A stretch of DNA of 64,000 nt from CAZSDU01 sp964429135 (lineage in GTDB: Bacteria > Bacteroidota > Bacteroidia > Bacteroidales > FEN-979). Under the pieces are notes generated by a model. It was not told the DNA's origin. It worked only from the letters and a program-made list of their open reading frames with translations, and searched no databases. The stretch covers positions 1 through 64,000 of the forward strand of contig CAYSAU010000004.1 in NCBI GenBank assembly GCA_964429135.1, read 5' to 3'. Positions 1-9,906 of the stretch are shown piece by piece; within the stretch, counting starts at the first letter, position 1, and every line of letters begins with the position of its first letter. Made by a program: the position numbers and the translations under genes.

Positions 1-276
1 TATTACCGCTACCCTGCACAGCTTAACACACAGTATATGACTGCCGACAGCTCGCTGGTCACTGTAGTCGGCATCAATGAGAGCGTTACGGTTGCCTCGG
101 GGACCTTCATCTGTTACCACTATCATATGATCCATTACCGGGAGAATTATGAATGCGAGGAATTTTTTGCACCCGGAAAAGGTTTTATTAAACATATTGT
201 ATATGAGCCGGGTACCGGTATTTCCAAAATTTTTGAGACCACCACTTTGGTTTCCTATCACCTGATTGGGCAATAA
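1..276 (+). CDS. 3' end of an unrecognised gene (partial)
   Basis: The frame is open from the first base of the window to a TAA at 274-276, so this is the C-terminal ~91 residues of a protein that starts to the left. Residues are rich in Thr, Val, Tyr and His, with a beta-strand-like alternation and a short YHYHMIHY segment. No motif identifies a family. The tail is not a T9SS sorting domain, since there is no PNP motif or terminal K-rich strand. The next gene begins about 57 bases downstream on the same strand, so co-transcription is possible. Function unknown. Confidence 0.6.
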   Translation, partial: YYRYPAQLNTQYMTADSSLVTVVGINESVTVASGTFICYHYHMIHYRENYECEEFFAPGKGFIKHIVYEPGTGISKIFETTTLVSYHLIGQ

Positions 277-333
277 AGAAGGCTGAATTTTCCATACCTT
301 TATGCCCGTATTCTGGATTCCCTGACCCTGGTG

Positions 334-3300
334 ATGACAGCGAAAGTCAAACATAATTCTGCCGTTTTCAAACCATTAACTGTTTTGTTGTGGGTGGTCA
401 TCTGGACTTTTTCCCTCCCGGCTTTTTCACAGTTCTATAATGGTTCCCAGCTGACTTTCGGGAAAAGCCGGGTGCAATACAATGATTTTCTGTGGACCTA
501 TTTCCGGTTTGATAAATTTGACACGTATTTTTATCAGAATGGAAAAGAACTGGCCCAGTTCACTGCTGAGTATGCCGATAAAAACATCAAGGAGATAGAA
601 TTGAATCTGCAATCGAACCTGGAAGAAAAGATACAGTTTATCATCTTTAATAATTTATCTGATCTGAAGCAAAGCAATATAGGTTTGTACGGTGACTGGG
701 AATATTATAATACAGGGGGCGTCACCCGAATCATAGGTGGCCGGGTAATGGTGTTTTTTGACGGGAATTATGAACATTTTGAACAGCAGATCAGGGCCGG
801 CATTGCGCAAGTAATTCTTAACAACATGATGTATGGAAAGGGAATCGGCGCCCAGATAAAAAACAATGCGATTTATACGATGCCGGAATGGTATATGAAT
901 GGCCTGATTTCTTATCTTTCCAGGAAGTGGGACCCGGAGATTGAAAACCATGTTCGGGATGCCATTCGGAGTGGACAGTATAGGAAATTCAACAGCCTTA
1001 GCGGGGAAGACGCCACTTATGCCGGTCACTCCTTCTGGCATTATATTGCCACAAAATTTGGCGCTGCTTCCATTCCTAACATTGTCTATATGTCACGACT
1101 TAGCCGGAATGTGGAAAAGGGATTTCAATATGCCGTAGGCGCTTCTTTCAAAGCCGTAGCGGAAGAATGGCTTGGCTTTTACCAGGATCTTTACAGCCTT
1201 CAGGAAGCGGGACGGACTCTTCCTTCGGGCAAACTGCTTAATCCAAGAAAAAAACCCGACCGGATTTACAATCAGATTAAATTGAACCCTGACGGCAGTA
1301 AGGCCGCCTACTGCACCCATGAATTGGGGATACATAAAGTCTTTCTCCAGAATATTGAAACCGGGAAGAAAAAAAGGGTTTACCGGGGAGGATACCGCCT
1401 GGCCGATCGTCCCGATGAAAGCTTTCCCCTCCTTGCCTGGCACCCCAGCGGAAAAATTCTGGCCATACTGACGGAAAGAAAAGGAGAGTGTTACCTTTAT
1501 CTGTACAATATTGAGGATAAATCATCGGAACGACAAATTCTTTTTAATTTCGATAAAATCCTCGATATATCCTATTCCGGTGACGGAAGTCTGCTGGTGT
1601 TCTCAGCGGTCCAGAAAGGACAATCCGATATCTTCGTTTACAATATTGCCTCAGGATCCCATGAACAAATCACCCGGGATATCTATGATGACCTGAATCC
1701 ACGGTTTTACAATTATTCCAGAGACATTATCTTTTCTTCCAACCGGACTAATGACACCTTGCGTTTTAATGAAATGATAGCCCCTGAAAAGCTTCAGTTT
1801 AATCATGATATCTTCCTTTATCATTACAGCAGTAAAAAAAATGTATTGCAACGACTTACCCGGACCCCGGAAATCAATGAGACTCAGCCGATGGCTTACA
1901 GCGAAGGATATTTTACTTTTCTGGGAGATGAAAGCGGTATTGTCAACCGTTACCTGGCCCGGTTCGATAGCGCCATCTCTTTCGTGGATACCACTACCCA
2001 TTATCGTTATTTCACTTCAGCATTCCCGGTTACCAACTATTCCCGAAATATCCTGGAACAGGACGTTTCCATAAAAGGGGATAAAATTGCTGAAATTGTA
2101 CTGATGAACCGGAATTACAAGGTGTTTTCCGGCGACCTGATTCGTCCCGGACAGGTGGAAAAAACCACACCAGAACCGATCTGGTTCAAAGAAAGGAAAT
2201 CAAAAGTGTCTGAAAAAAAAGCAGTGGAACCGACAGCCGACAGTATCCTGCTGATTGAAAGTATTAAGCCATTAAAAAAACAACGTTTTACTTCCGTTCA
2301 CCTTAGTGAAGTCATCAGAGAAAAGCAACTACGAGGAGATACCCTCTCCCGTCCGCTCAGAATTACAGATCTGGGAGGAATTCCGATGCGGGGAGATTCC
2401 GGATGGAAAGCAATTCAAATGGCAGGAAGTAGGGTTAAGGATACCCTGAATAAGTATAAAAGCGCCATTCAATTGAATTACAATGTGGAATACTACATTG
2501 ATCAGATGGTGACCCAGATCGATTTTACTTATCTGAATTTCGCTTATCAACCCTTTACCGGAAGCTCTATACCCGTTTTCATCAACCCGGGACTGAACGG
2601 CTTGTTCATGGTAGGGATCACCGACCTGATGGAAGATTATCGCATTACAGGAGGAGTGAGGGTGAACTTTAACCTTATCAACAATGAGTACTTACTCAGC
2701 TATTCAAATAACCGCCGCCGTCTGGACCACCAGATTACTTTCCATCGCAAGGCGGTCGAAGAGTATGGCTATTATTCCATCATCAGACATAAAATCCATG
2801 AATTATATTATGTAGCCACCTACCCCTTTACCCCTGTGCTGAATATCAAGGGTACTGCTTCGGTTCGCTGGGACAGAGCCGTATATCTCTCAACCGACCA
2901 GATCAACCTGGCTGAACCGGATGTTAACCAGGTATGGGGCAGCATCAAAGGAGAGCTGACCTACGACAATACCAGGAATCTGGGGCTTAACCTTTACAAG
3001 GGAACCCGGTATAAAATTTTTGGGGAATATTACCAGATGGTTAATGCCAAGGCTAATCATTGCATTGTTCTGGGATTTGATTTCCGGAATTATCAGCGGG
3101 TTCACCGCACTCTGGTTTGGGCCAATCGCCTGGCTGCAAGCACTTCTTTCGGGAGCGACAGGCTGTTGTATTATATGGGCGGAGTAGATAATTGGTTGTT
3201 CCCGAGTTTCAATATTGACACTCCTGTTTCCCTGGATCAGAATTATGCATTTCAAACCCTGGCTACAAACATGCGCGGGTTTAACCAGAATATCCGTAAT

Positions 3301-3663
3301 GGGAGCAGTTTTGTGGTTTTTAATACGGAACTCCGATGGCCTGTTTTCAGGTATTTTTATAACCGCCCAATTCGTTCCGATTTCCTGAATAATTTCCAGA
3401 TCGTGGGTTTCGGCGATATCGGTACGGCCTGGAACGGGATCAGTCCCTGGTCGTCCGACAACCCGCTTTTTACCCGTTATATATACAGAAATCCTCTGTT
3501 CATCAAAGTGGAAATGCAGAAAGACCCCCTGGTGGAAGGCTTCGGGCTAGGAGCCAGGACCCGGCTCTTTGGCTATTTCCTCCGGGCCGATGTGGCCTGG
3601 GGTGTGGAAGACGGAAGGGTCAGGAAACCGGTGTTCTATTTTTCACTAAGCCTGGACTTTTAA
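334..3663 (+). CDS. Outer-membrane protein: peptidase-MA-like region, TolB-like propeller, C-terminal BamA-like barrel
   Basis: 1109 residues from ATG 334 (a GTG lies directly before it at 331). Residues 1-33 look like a signal peptide ending in SLPAFSQ. Residues ~60-290 resemble gluzincin peptidase-MA proteins around the PEWYMNGLISYLS segment, but the place where HExxH is expected reads RAGIAQ (about residue 154), so the zinc site appears lost. Residues ~310-560 hold WD40/TolB-type repeats (LLAWHPSGKILAILTE; DISYSGDGSLLVFSA; IIFSSNRTND). A Lys-rich linker follows, and the last ~320 residues are strand-rich with GFGDIGTAWNG and a terminal FYFSLSLDF, as in Omp85/BamA-type barrels ending in Phe. 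Likely an outer-membrane protein with a periplasmic propeller. Substrate and role are unknown. The next gene starts one base after its stop. Confidence 0.75.
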   Translation: MTAKVKHNSAVFKPLTVLLWVVIWTFSLPAFSQFYNGSQLTFGKSRVQYNDFLWTYFRFDKFDTYFYQNGKELAQFTAEYADKNIKEIELNLQSNLEEKIQFIIFNNLSDLKQSNIGLYGDWEYYNTGGVTRIIGGRVMVFFDGNYEHFEQQIRAGIAQVILNNMMYGKGIGAQIKNNAIYTMPEWYMNGLISYLSRKWDPEIENHVRDAIRSGQYRKFNSLSGEDATYAGHSFWHYIATKFGAASIPNIVYMSRLSRNVEKGFQYAVGASFKAVAEEWLGFYQDLYSLQEAGRTLPSGKLLNPRKKPDRIYNQIKLNPDGSKAAYCTHELGIHKVFLQNIETGKKKRVYRGGYRLADRPDESFPLLAWHPSGKILAILTERKGECYLYLYNIEDKSSERQILFNFDKILDISYSGDGSLLVFSAVQKGQSDIFVYNIASGSHEQITRDIYDDLNPRFYNYSRDIIFSSNRTNDTLRFNEMIAPEKLQFNHDIFLYHYSSKKNVLQRLTRTPEINETQPMAYSEGYFTFLGDESGIVNRYLARFDSAISFVDTTTHYRYFTSAFPVTNYSRNILEQDVSIKGDKIAEIVLMNRNYKVFSGDLIRPGQVEKTTPEPIWFKERKSKVSEKKAVEPTADSILLIESIKPLKKQRFTSVHLSEVIREKQLRGDTLSRPLRITDLGGIPMRGDSGWKAIQMAGSRVKDTLNKYKSAIQLNYNVEYYIDQMVTQIDFTYLNFAYQPFTGSSIPVFINPGLNGLFMVGITDLMEDYRITGGVRVNFNLINNEYLLSYSNNRRRLDHQITFHRKAVEEYGYYSIIRHKIHELYYVATYPFTPVLNIKGTASVRWDRAVYLSTDQINLAEPDVNQVWGSIKGELTYDNTRNLGLNLYKGTRYKIFGEYYQMVNAKANHCIVLGFDFRNYQRVHRTLVWANRLAASTSFGSDRLLYYMGGVDNWLFPSFNIDTPVSLDQNYAFQTLATNMRGFNQNIRNGSSFVVFNTELRWPVFRYFYNRPIRSDFLNNFQIVGFGDIGTAWNGISPWSSDNPLFTRYIYRNPLFIKVEMQKDPLVEGFGLGARTRLFGYFLRADVAWGVEDGRVRKPVFYFSLSLDF

Positions 3664-3664
3664 G

Positions 3665-4132
3665 ATGAATCCTGTAGACCCGCGCATACTGAAATTCATT
3701 TCAGAGCATCATATCCTGAACCTGGCCGTTTCCCGCGACAATCAACCGTATTGTGCCACCTGTTATTATGCTTATATAACAGAACAAAATCGTTTCATTT
3801 TTACTTCCGACCGCGATACCCGGCATGTGAATGATGTTGTGTTAGGCAATAACTTCCTGGTCGCCGGGACCATCGCCCTGGAAACGAGGATCATCGGCAA
3901 GATCCGTGGCATCCAGTTCACCGGATTACTGGAAGAACTCAGCGGGGATCCGCTCAAAGAAGGCAGGTCAGCATACCTTACAGCTTTTCCCTTTGCCCGG
4001 CTTATCCCCCTCCACCTCTGGTCCCTCACCCCCGACTTCATCAAGATGACCGACAACCGCCTGGGATTCGGAAAAAAACTGATCTGGCAGTCCCTGCAGG
4101 AATCTACTGACTTGCCGGGTACCCAGGTCTGA
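3665..4132 (+). CDS. Pyridoxamine 5'-phosphate oxidase-like protein (YhbP/UPF0306 type)
   Basis: 155 residues. The N-terminal stretch, with HHILNLAVSRDNQPYCATCYY followed by FIFTSDRDTRHVNDV and then an AGTIALET segment, matches the split-barrel flavin-binding fold of the UPF0306/YhbP family, whose members are usually ~145-155 residues. The exact substrate of this family is not known, and no catalytic residue can be assigned here. ATG follows the upstream stop codon after one base, so the two genes probably share a transcript, although no functional link is evident. The predicted protein has no signal peptide and should be cytoplasmic. Confidence 0.7.
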   Translation: MNPVDPRILKFISEHHILNLAVSRDNQPYCATCYYAYITEQNRFIFTSDRDTRHVNDVVLGNNFLVAGTIALETRIIGKIRGIQFTGLLEELSGDPLKEGRSAYLTAFPFARLIPLHLWSLTPDFIKMTDNRLGFGKKLIWQSLQESTDLPGTQV

Positions 4133-4506
4133 TCTTTCTTCAAATCATTTCCGGAATGCATTCGTTAGATGTTACTTTTCCAGAATTATCCTATTTCTGC
4201 CGAAAAGTTATTAACAATTAATTAACAACCAACTGTCTAATTTTTTGACACTTTGAGAATTATTCATTTTCATATCTTATTGAATGATATGTGATTAAGT
4301 TTGGTATGGTTTTTGTTATATCAAAAAATCAGCCGAAATCGTCAAAACTATTCACATTCATACATTTGACATCCGCATCATCCCTCGTTATCTTTGTTAT
4401 TTCAAGCGATTTTATTTCCCCGGAATTTAATTGTAACAATGATTAACGCGTTTTCTACCCTGATAACCGAAAAAATATTTCCTGTTTTGAACTTAAAAAT
4501 ATCATC
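4133..4506. other. AT-rich intergenic region with a promoter
   Basis: 374 bases without a credible gene. The sequence is AT-rich and carries one good Bacteroidota-type promoter (4365-4396), leaving a leader of about 100 bases before the ATG at 4507. No tRNA, riboswitch or strong terminator hairpin was seen. Confidence 0.5.
4365..4396 (+). promoter_or_regulatory. Bacteroidota-type sigma promoter for the T9SS exoprotein at 4507
   Basis: TTTG at 4365-4368 and TATCTTTG at 4389-4396 (TAnnTTTG consensus), separated by 20 bp. This is the spacing expected for the primary sigma factor of Bacteroidota. Transcription would begin near 4403. Confidence 0.55.
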
Positions 4507-6135
4507 ATGAAATTATCTTCAATGCTTGTTTTTGTCATGCTTTCCCTGGTCTATGCCCGCTATCTGAACGCTCAGATTTCCAGGGATAAACCCTTGCTTC
4601 CGGTTCAGCCAAACAGATCGCCCTTGTTCGGGAAAGACATTGTTATCCATGACATGCCGGAACGGGATCAGAAAAACATCGTAATATGCTCAGCCTATAA
4701 TGGCTGGCTATTTGCAATGTATTCCTATAAACTTGGTGATTCTGCCGCTTTGGCGATATTAAAATCCACGGATAAAGGAATCCATTGGGAAATCCTGATA
4801 GATTCATATTATCCATACCCTGGGACGGAAAATAAAGTGAAAGGTATCATGGCCTGCGGCGACAGTGAAGCCAACCTAACCCTGTACCTTGCATATATTT
4901 TAACCCACAATAATCCGGACTACGGGACCGGCTATGTTATGAGATGCATTGGCTCTCCTTTTACGCCTGATCATCTGGTATTACAGGGTAATTGTGTTCG
5001 TGATCTGGCTTTTGCCAATGATTTTTTATATCCTGCAAGTAATACGAATCCATATAGTATCAGTGTGGTTATTTCGCAATATCAATTTTCAAATGAAGAA
5101 TATCTGATTAATACATCTACTGGCAATGTGGGATATCACCTTGATTTTCATGATACTCTTATTTCAGACGGACCTTTTCTGAATCTGAGTCTTGCTTATG
5201 GCAGAAGCTCATCCTGGAGCAGCGGGAGATATTTTGCCATGTGGGAACAAGCCGACAATGTTAATTCTCCTACCGGTCATATCTATACTGCACATACGGA
5301 ACCGAACTTCGACAGCCATTATACCAGACCGGTATGCATCGACAGCCTGGATCCCTCGGCCATCAATCTTTGCCGTAACCCGGTCATTGCCTGCCAGTAC
5401 AGCGATACCGACAACGACAGCGCCAACCTGACCACGGTTATCCTGTATGAACAGTACGATCCCCTGAACGACCGCTTTGATGTCAAAGGAGTGTATAACC
5501 TCCAATCCACCCTCACTTCCTGCTTCAAACCCTTATCCTTCACCAATCCCGAGCATGAGAACCTCCAGCCCGATATTGCTTTCAATCCCTACACTTCAGA
5601 ATTCATGGCCACCTGGTACGATGCCACGGAACAGAAACTTCCCTTTATTACCAACAACCTGAATTTCCAGCAACCCGATAACTGGACAATTGTATCTACC
5701 GGGTTTAATGATGCTCCAAATCTTGAGGATCCTCATCCAAAAGTAGAAATAGACTTTTCCGAACAGAAAGGGATCAATGTATGGAGGTCAGAAGGAACAG
5801 GTGGGAATGGAATAGCCCTGTTTGATGCCGAGTACAGCACTTATACATCTGTTTCGGAAATAGACCATGGAGAAGGTGAAAGGCTATTGGGAGCTTACCC
5901 TAACCCCTGTGATCAGTATCTGAATATTGCTTTTACACTGGGAAAATCAGAAAAGGTAACGATCCGGCTTTATGATCTTAGCGGTCAGGATCTTAAATTA
6001 CTATGTGACCAGACCTATCCTTCGGGTAAAAACATATTCAAAACCATAACCGCTGATCTTTCTCCCGGAACCTATATTTATACCTTCAGGGCAGGGGAAT
6101 TTTCAGGGTATGGCAAGTTCAATGTCATAAGATAA
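4507..6135 (+). CDS. Secreted protein with Asp-box/BNR-like motif and T9SS type A sorting domain
   Basis: 542 residues. Signal peptide at residues 1-23 (ends LNAQ). Near residue 95 the segment KSTDKGIHWE is an Asp-box (SxDxGxxW) as found in sialidase/BNR-type beta-propellers. A second region, QPDIAFNPYTSEFMATWYD, also looks like a propeller blade. The last ~80 residues (from AYPNPCDQYLNIAF to SGYGKFNVIR) form a type A T9SS sorting domain: a PNP motif, a YDLSGQ strand, LSPGTYIYTF, and a C-terminal basic strand. The protein should be exported by Sec, crossed through the T9SS, and be surface-attached or released. Its ligand or enzymatic activity cannot be told. It has its own promoter, and 65 bases separate it from the next surface protein. 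Confidence 0.8.
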   Translation: MKLSSMLVFVMLSLVYARYLNAQISRDKPLLPVQPNRSPLFGKDIVIHDMPERDQKNIVICSAYNGWLFAMYSYKLGDSAALAILKSTDKGIHWEILIDSYYPYPGTENKVKGIMACGDSEANLTLYLAYILTHNNPDYGTGYVMRCIGSPFTPDHLVLQGNCVRDLAFANDFLYPASNTNPYSISVVISQYQFSNEEYLINTSTGNVGYHLDFHDTLISDGPFLNLSLAYGRSSSWSSGRYFAMWEQADNVNSPTGHIYTAHTEPNFDSHYTRPVCIDSLDPSAINLCRNPVIACQYSDTDNDSANLTTVILYEQYDPLNDRFDVKGVYNLQSTLTSCFKPLSFTNPEHENLQPDIAFNPYTSEFMATWYDATEQKLPFITNNLNFQQPDNWTIVSTGFNDAPNLEDPHPKVEIDFSEQKGINVWRSEGTGGNGIALFDAEYSTYTSVSEIDHGEGERLLGAYPNPCDQYLNIAFTLGKSEKVTIRLYDLSGQDLKLLCDQTYPSGKNIFKTITADLSPGTYIYTFRAGEFSGYGKFNVIR

Positions 6136-6200
6136 CCCATTTCAATTGACAAGGTGTCCAAAATCTACCATTAACATAATTACACAAAATCAATCCGAAA

Positions 6201-7886
6201 ATGAAAGCACATTTATTGACCCGAACAAGAATAATCAGCAAATCATTAGTTTTTGTATTTTCAATTTGCTTCTCAAATTTGGCTATTTCGCAAATAACAC
6301 GAACAGCCCTGGCAAAATATATTAGTCCAAATACTGTCAGTCAAAGTTTGTTCTTTTCATATGACGATATAATGTATGGATACCATCGTTTGGGTTTCGG
6401 TTTACAACTTTCACCGACAGAGAATCCTGCAGCCGTATTTCATATTAAAGATTTTGTATCAATTGATCGCCCTGTGTTTAAAATTGATGGCAAGAATGGA
6501 AATGAGTCAGTAATAGGCTCTGTTCAGTTCCTCGCTTCTAATGGGGCATCAATAAACTATGGAATAAAGCAAAGCGGTGATGCCACTTTTTCTAACTATT
6601 TCCAAAGCCCGACGGGGATTTGTACAAGTCCAAATTCGGTTTATTCATTAAGCATCGGGGGTAAAGCCAGGATTATTACTGGTTTGACCTTAGGTGACAA
6701 CTTCCAAATGGATTTTCCTTTTGTTAAGTTTGTTGGTGCTTTGGATTTTATTCAAATCGGACTTGAGAAAGGTCTTGAGGAAACCACGATCATGAGTTTA
6801 AACAATACCATGGCTGAAGTTTTTGGCAAGCTTAAAACCGTATCTTTTCAAATGACAAGCAATGCCGGGCTTGGGAAGATATTGGCAAGCGATCAGGCGG
6901 GCAACGGGATATGGGCGAATGCCTCGCTTTTTAACGATATGGATTGGATTGAACCCGGAGGAGATGAAAAAGAGAAAGGGAAATCCGATGTGCTGTATTC
7001 AAACCCCAAATATTCTTATATCGGGGTGGGGACAGAAAATCCCATGGATCGTTTTCAGGTGAACAATGGATTTACAAAATTCGTAATTGGGGCAGGGTCC
7101 ACAGGTCTGAACTCGAGTACAAGCTATCTTGGATTTAATGCGGGGCGAAAAAATAATGAATGGGTCTTAGAAACTGATCATGCACATAATGGAGGAAATG
7201 TAATTACGGCGGATATTTTTGGCAATTTACGTTTTATCTGTGTAAAATCTCAGGATCCTGCATTGGGAAATCAAACATTTACTGATGCTCAAATGTTGGA
7301 TAATACAAAAATGTTTATTTCAAAAACCGGCAAGGTTGGAATTGGTACGAGTAATCCCGGGGCAGACCTTGAAGTTTTAACCAGGGGAGAAGGCTCAGTA
7401 AGGGCCTATGCATTCGGTAATTACTCTTCCACACTCTGGGCGGAGAACTTTCAAAATGGCTTTGGCCTTTCGGTCGATAGCAATGGGATTGGACATATAC
7501 TTGAAAATTTTTACAACCCGAAGGCTATTGTATCCTTTTTCCATGGGAAAGTCGGCATTGGTGAAGTTAGCCTTCCCACGTATACCAGCGCTCATAAATT
7601 ATTTGTCGAGGGCGGAATCACAACGGAAGAAGTAATCGTTAAATTAAAGAATGATTGGTCGGATTATGTCTTTAATAAAGACTATCGCTTACGTTCAATC
7701 CAGGAACTTGAGGATTATATAAACAAGAACAATCATTTGCCAGAAATTCCCGATGCCGAAGAAGTCAAAAAAAACGGGGTAGATCTGGGGCAGATGAATG
7801 CGCTGCTACTGAAGAAGGTGGAAGAATTGACACTGTATGTGATAGAATTGAAGAAGGAAATTCAGGAGCTACAGGTGAATAAATGA
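6201..7886 (+). CDS. Secreted surface protein with tail-fibre-like repeats and C-terminal coiled coil
   Basis: 561 residues. The signal peptide is roughly residues 1-31 (ends LAISQ). The body contains repeated G(I/V)GT(S/E)NP motifs (YIGVGTENPMDRFQVN; KVGIGTSNPGADLEVL; KVGIGEVSLP), a pattern common in trimeric fibre-like surface proteins and phage tail fibres. The end has a segment typical of many Bacteroidota secreted proteins (DWSDYVFNKDYRLRSIQELE; NKNNHLPEIPDAEEV), then a heptad-rich coiled coil (NALLLKKVEELTLYVIELKK). That C-terminal region resembles the chaperone/trimerisation ends of fibre proteins. No T9SS sorting domain is present. It sits between two T9SS exoproteins. Adhesive or structural role inferred; function not established. 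Confidence 0.7.
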   Translation: MKAHLLTRTRIISKSLVFVFSICFSNLAISQITRTALAKYISPNTVSQSLFFSYDDIMYGYHRLGFGLQLSPTENPAAVFHIKDFVSIDRPVFKIDGKNGNESVIGSVQFLASNGASINYGIKQSGDATFSNYFQSPTGICTSPNSVYSLSIGGKARIITGLTLGDNFQMDFPFVKFVGALDFIQIGLEKGLEETTIMSLNNTMAEVFGKLKTVSFQMTSNAGLGKILASDQAGNGIWANASLFNDMDWIEPGGDEKEKGKSDVLYSNPKYSYIGVGTENPMDRFQVNNGFTKFVIGAGSTGLNSSTSYLGFNAGRKNNEWVLETDHAHNGGNVITADIFGNLRFICVKSQDPALGNQTFTDAQMLDNTKMFISKTGKVGIGTSNPGADLEVLTRGEGSVRAYAFGNYSSTLWAENFQNGFGLSVDSNGIGHILENFYNPKAIVSFFHGKVGIGEVSLPTYTSAHKLFVEGGITTEEVIVKLKNDWSDYVFNKDYRLRSIQELEDYINKNNHLPEIPDAEEVKKNGVDLGQMNALLLKKVEELTLYVIELKKEIQELQVNK

Positions 7887-7917
7887 AATATTTTACCGTA
7901 ATATTTATGTACACGTT

Positions 7918-9906
7918 ATGAAACCCCAAGATATATCTATAAAGACTCTCATCCTTCTATTATTGGTATTTGGTACTTTGCAACAAGTTTTTACCCAAAA
8001 TTCCTACCAGAGACAGTTGAAATATTGGTATCTCCGGGATCGATTGAGGTACTTTGTCGCACATAGTGATAATCCGCTTTATGAGGATGGTAGTGAATTG
8101 GTCATGATAATTAGAAATAAGAATAAAACTTATACTAGTGGTTTTGAACCGTACGCAGATTGGGGTCAAGAAAGCAGCTTGTTTGGCAAGTACATAGGCC
8201 TTCTGGCAACTGAATATTATCTTTTAAATTACTATGGTAAATACCTGGAAGCCGTGATTTCCGACCAAGAATTAATTAAAGCACTGGAAGCTCAAAAACG
8301 GAGAGATTTGTGGGAAAATCATCTTGGCCCTCCTTATTTTGAAGATGAAGATGGACTTTTTTGCAGGAGTGATGTGCCCGCTGATGATTTTACTATAACA
8401 AATCCTTTTCTCAATGCGCATCAAGAATTAAATACATATTCTGGATTATTAATAGAACAAGACCCTTTATTAGAATCGTGGAACCCACCTACTTTGCGCC
8501 AGGTTACTCGTATGGGGGATGTTGATTGTATCTATGAACAAATGAGTGTCGATGAAGCAATTTTTACTCTTGAGGGTCTTGCCTTGGCATATCATTTCGG
8601 CAGTCAATCAGCAAGGAATTTAGCGCAAGGGTTAGCTTATTATATATTACGTCGTTGTTTCGGATTTCCAAATTATCCTCATAGTTGGGTAATTTTTGGA
8701 TATAATGGCCAAACGCCTGTTCCTTTAGGGCCTGATTGTAATAGCTTATCATTTGGATTGTCATCTACAAATAATTATTTTAATCTTCCTTATCTTGATC
8801 CAAATTGGAATACTTGGCATGAATGGAATGTTATTTTTCATGAAGGATGTTGTAGTCCAAATAATGAGCACATGGTTGCGAGCCTTGCTGCAATTGGAAA
8901 CTACTGGGGAAATGCAGAGACTCAAGTTGCAATTTACAATAATACTGACGGTGAGAATAATTGGAGAGAATATTATCTTTGGCTTCATGAAGCGTTGCAG
9001 GATTATCATCATGATTATATCTCGGTTAGCAACGTGGAAAACCTGCTTGATGAAGCTCCTTGCGAAGGTCCATGGAAAAAAAATGATACACAATATGCCC
9101 CCAATGGATGGGCTACCCCTGATAGGTGGTACCATACAGTTGAAGAGCAGAATGGTCAGGTTTATGAAACGGGTTATGGAATATTCTCAGGAATCGATTA
9201 TATGATTTTACTAAATCTGTATTATATTTGTAATGTTGCAGGATGTTCAACTTGTGGAGTCCCATATTGGAATCGAGCTAATTCCATTTTAGATCAACAA
9301 TGGCCGCAGGGGATTATAGGGTCAACATCAAATCCCATTATTTTTAATGCTTTTAGATCTATCACTTCTACAGAACAAATTAGTGCCACCCCTTTACCGG
9401 GTGATATAAGGTATTATGCTGGAGAAAGGATAATTTTAAAGCCAAATTTTAGGGCAACGGCTGGGTCGAATTTCATGGCGAATATTTCACCGTTTAATTA
9501 TTGTCCAAATGGCATAGATATAAGAGATTCCATATTAGACTTGGATTATTCCAATTTAAAGGAAAGATCAAATTATACTGATCGATCAGGAGGAAAATTA
9601 AACGTTGATAATTATAAAATTTGGAATAATGAATCTCAGTTTAAAACGAATAACAATCAAGATAAAGATGAGTTTAAAATAAATATATTTCCCAATCCAA
9701 CAAAAGGGGAATTTAATGTTTATACAAACTCTGATGATTGTATTAGCATTGAAGTTTTTTCTATTGAAGGGAAACAATTACTTGACAAATATTTTGAACA
9801 TGGGTTAAATATTACATTAGATATTAGTGGTTTTTCACCAGGAATGTATATTGTCAAAGCCCAAAAAAAGTCAGGTATTGCACTGATGAAAATATTTAAA
9901 AATTAG
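7918..9906 (+). CDS. Secreted protein of unknown function with T9SS type A sorting domain
   Basis: 662 residues, with a signal peptide at residues 1-27 (ends QVFTQ). The central ~400 residues are rich in Trp, Tyr, His and Cys (for example FHEGCCSPNNEHM and NYWGN), possibly a helical-toroid-like catalytic or binding domain; I do not recognise the family. Around residues 490-530, the segment RIILKPNFRATAGSNFMANI is the short GSxFxAxI-type stack module often found just before T9SS sorting domains. The final ~80 residues (INIFPNPTKGEFNV to IALMKIFKN) are a type A sorting domain. Its last 164 bases are copied exactly at 12281-12444. Codon and base usage are visibly AT-richer than in the housekeeping genes, suggesting accessory origin. 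Confidence 0.75.
   Translation: MKPQDISIKTLILLLLVFGTLQQVFTQNSYQRQLKYWYLRDRLRYFVAHSDNPLYEDGSELVMIIRNKNKTYTSGFEPYADWGQESSLFGKYIGLLATEYYLLNYYGKYLEAVISDQELIKALEAQKRRDLWENHLGPPYFEDEDGLFCRSDVPADDFTITNPFLNAHQELNTYSGLLIEQDPLLESWNPPTLRQVTRMGDVDCIYEQMSVDEAIFTLEGLALAYHFGSQSARNLAQGLAYYILRRCFGFPNYPHSWVIFGYNGQTPVPLGPDCNSLSFGLSSTNNYFNLPYLDPNWNTWHEWNVIFHEGCCSPNNEHMVASLAAIGNYWGNAETQVAIYNNTDGENNWREYYLWLHEALQDYHHDYISVSNVENLLDEAPCEGPWKKNDTQYAPNGWATPDRWYHTVEEQNGQVYETGYGIFSGIDYMILLNLYYICNVAGCSTCGVPYWNRANSILDQQWPQGIIGSTSNPIIFNAFRSITSTEQISATPLPGDIRYYAGERIILKPNFRATAGSNFMANISPFNYCPNGIDIRDSILDLDYSNLKERSNYTDRSGGKLNVDNYKIWNNESQFKTNNNQDKDEFKINIFPNPTKGEFNVYTNSDDCISIEVFSIEGKQLLDKYFEHGLNITLDISGFSPGMYIVKAQKKSGIALMKIFKN

Noticed and set aside
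6201..7886. Phage tail fibre / prophage remnant
   Set aside because: Repeats look fibre-like, but a Sec signal peptide is present and no other phage gene is near.
8753..9205. 150-codon plus-strand frame inside the exoprotein at 7918
   Set aside because: It is fully inside a better gene with a signal peptide and sorting domain; its translation is rich in Ile, Met and Trp in a way typical of an out-of-frame AT-rich shadow.
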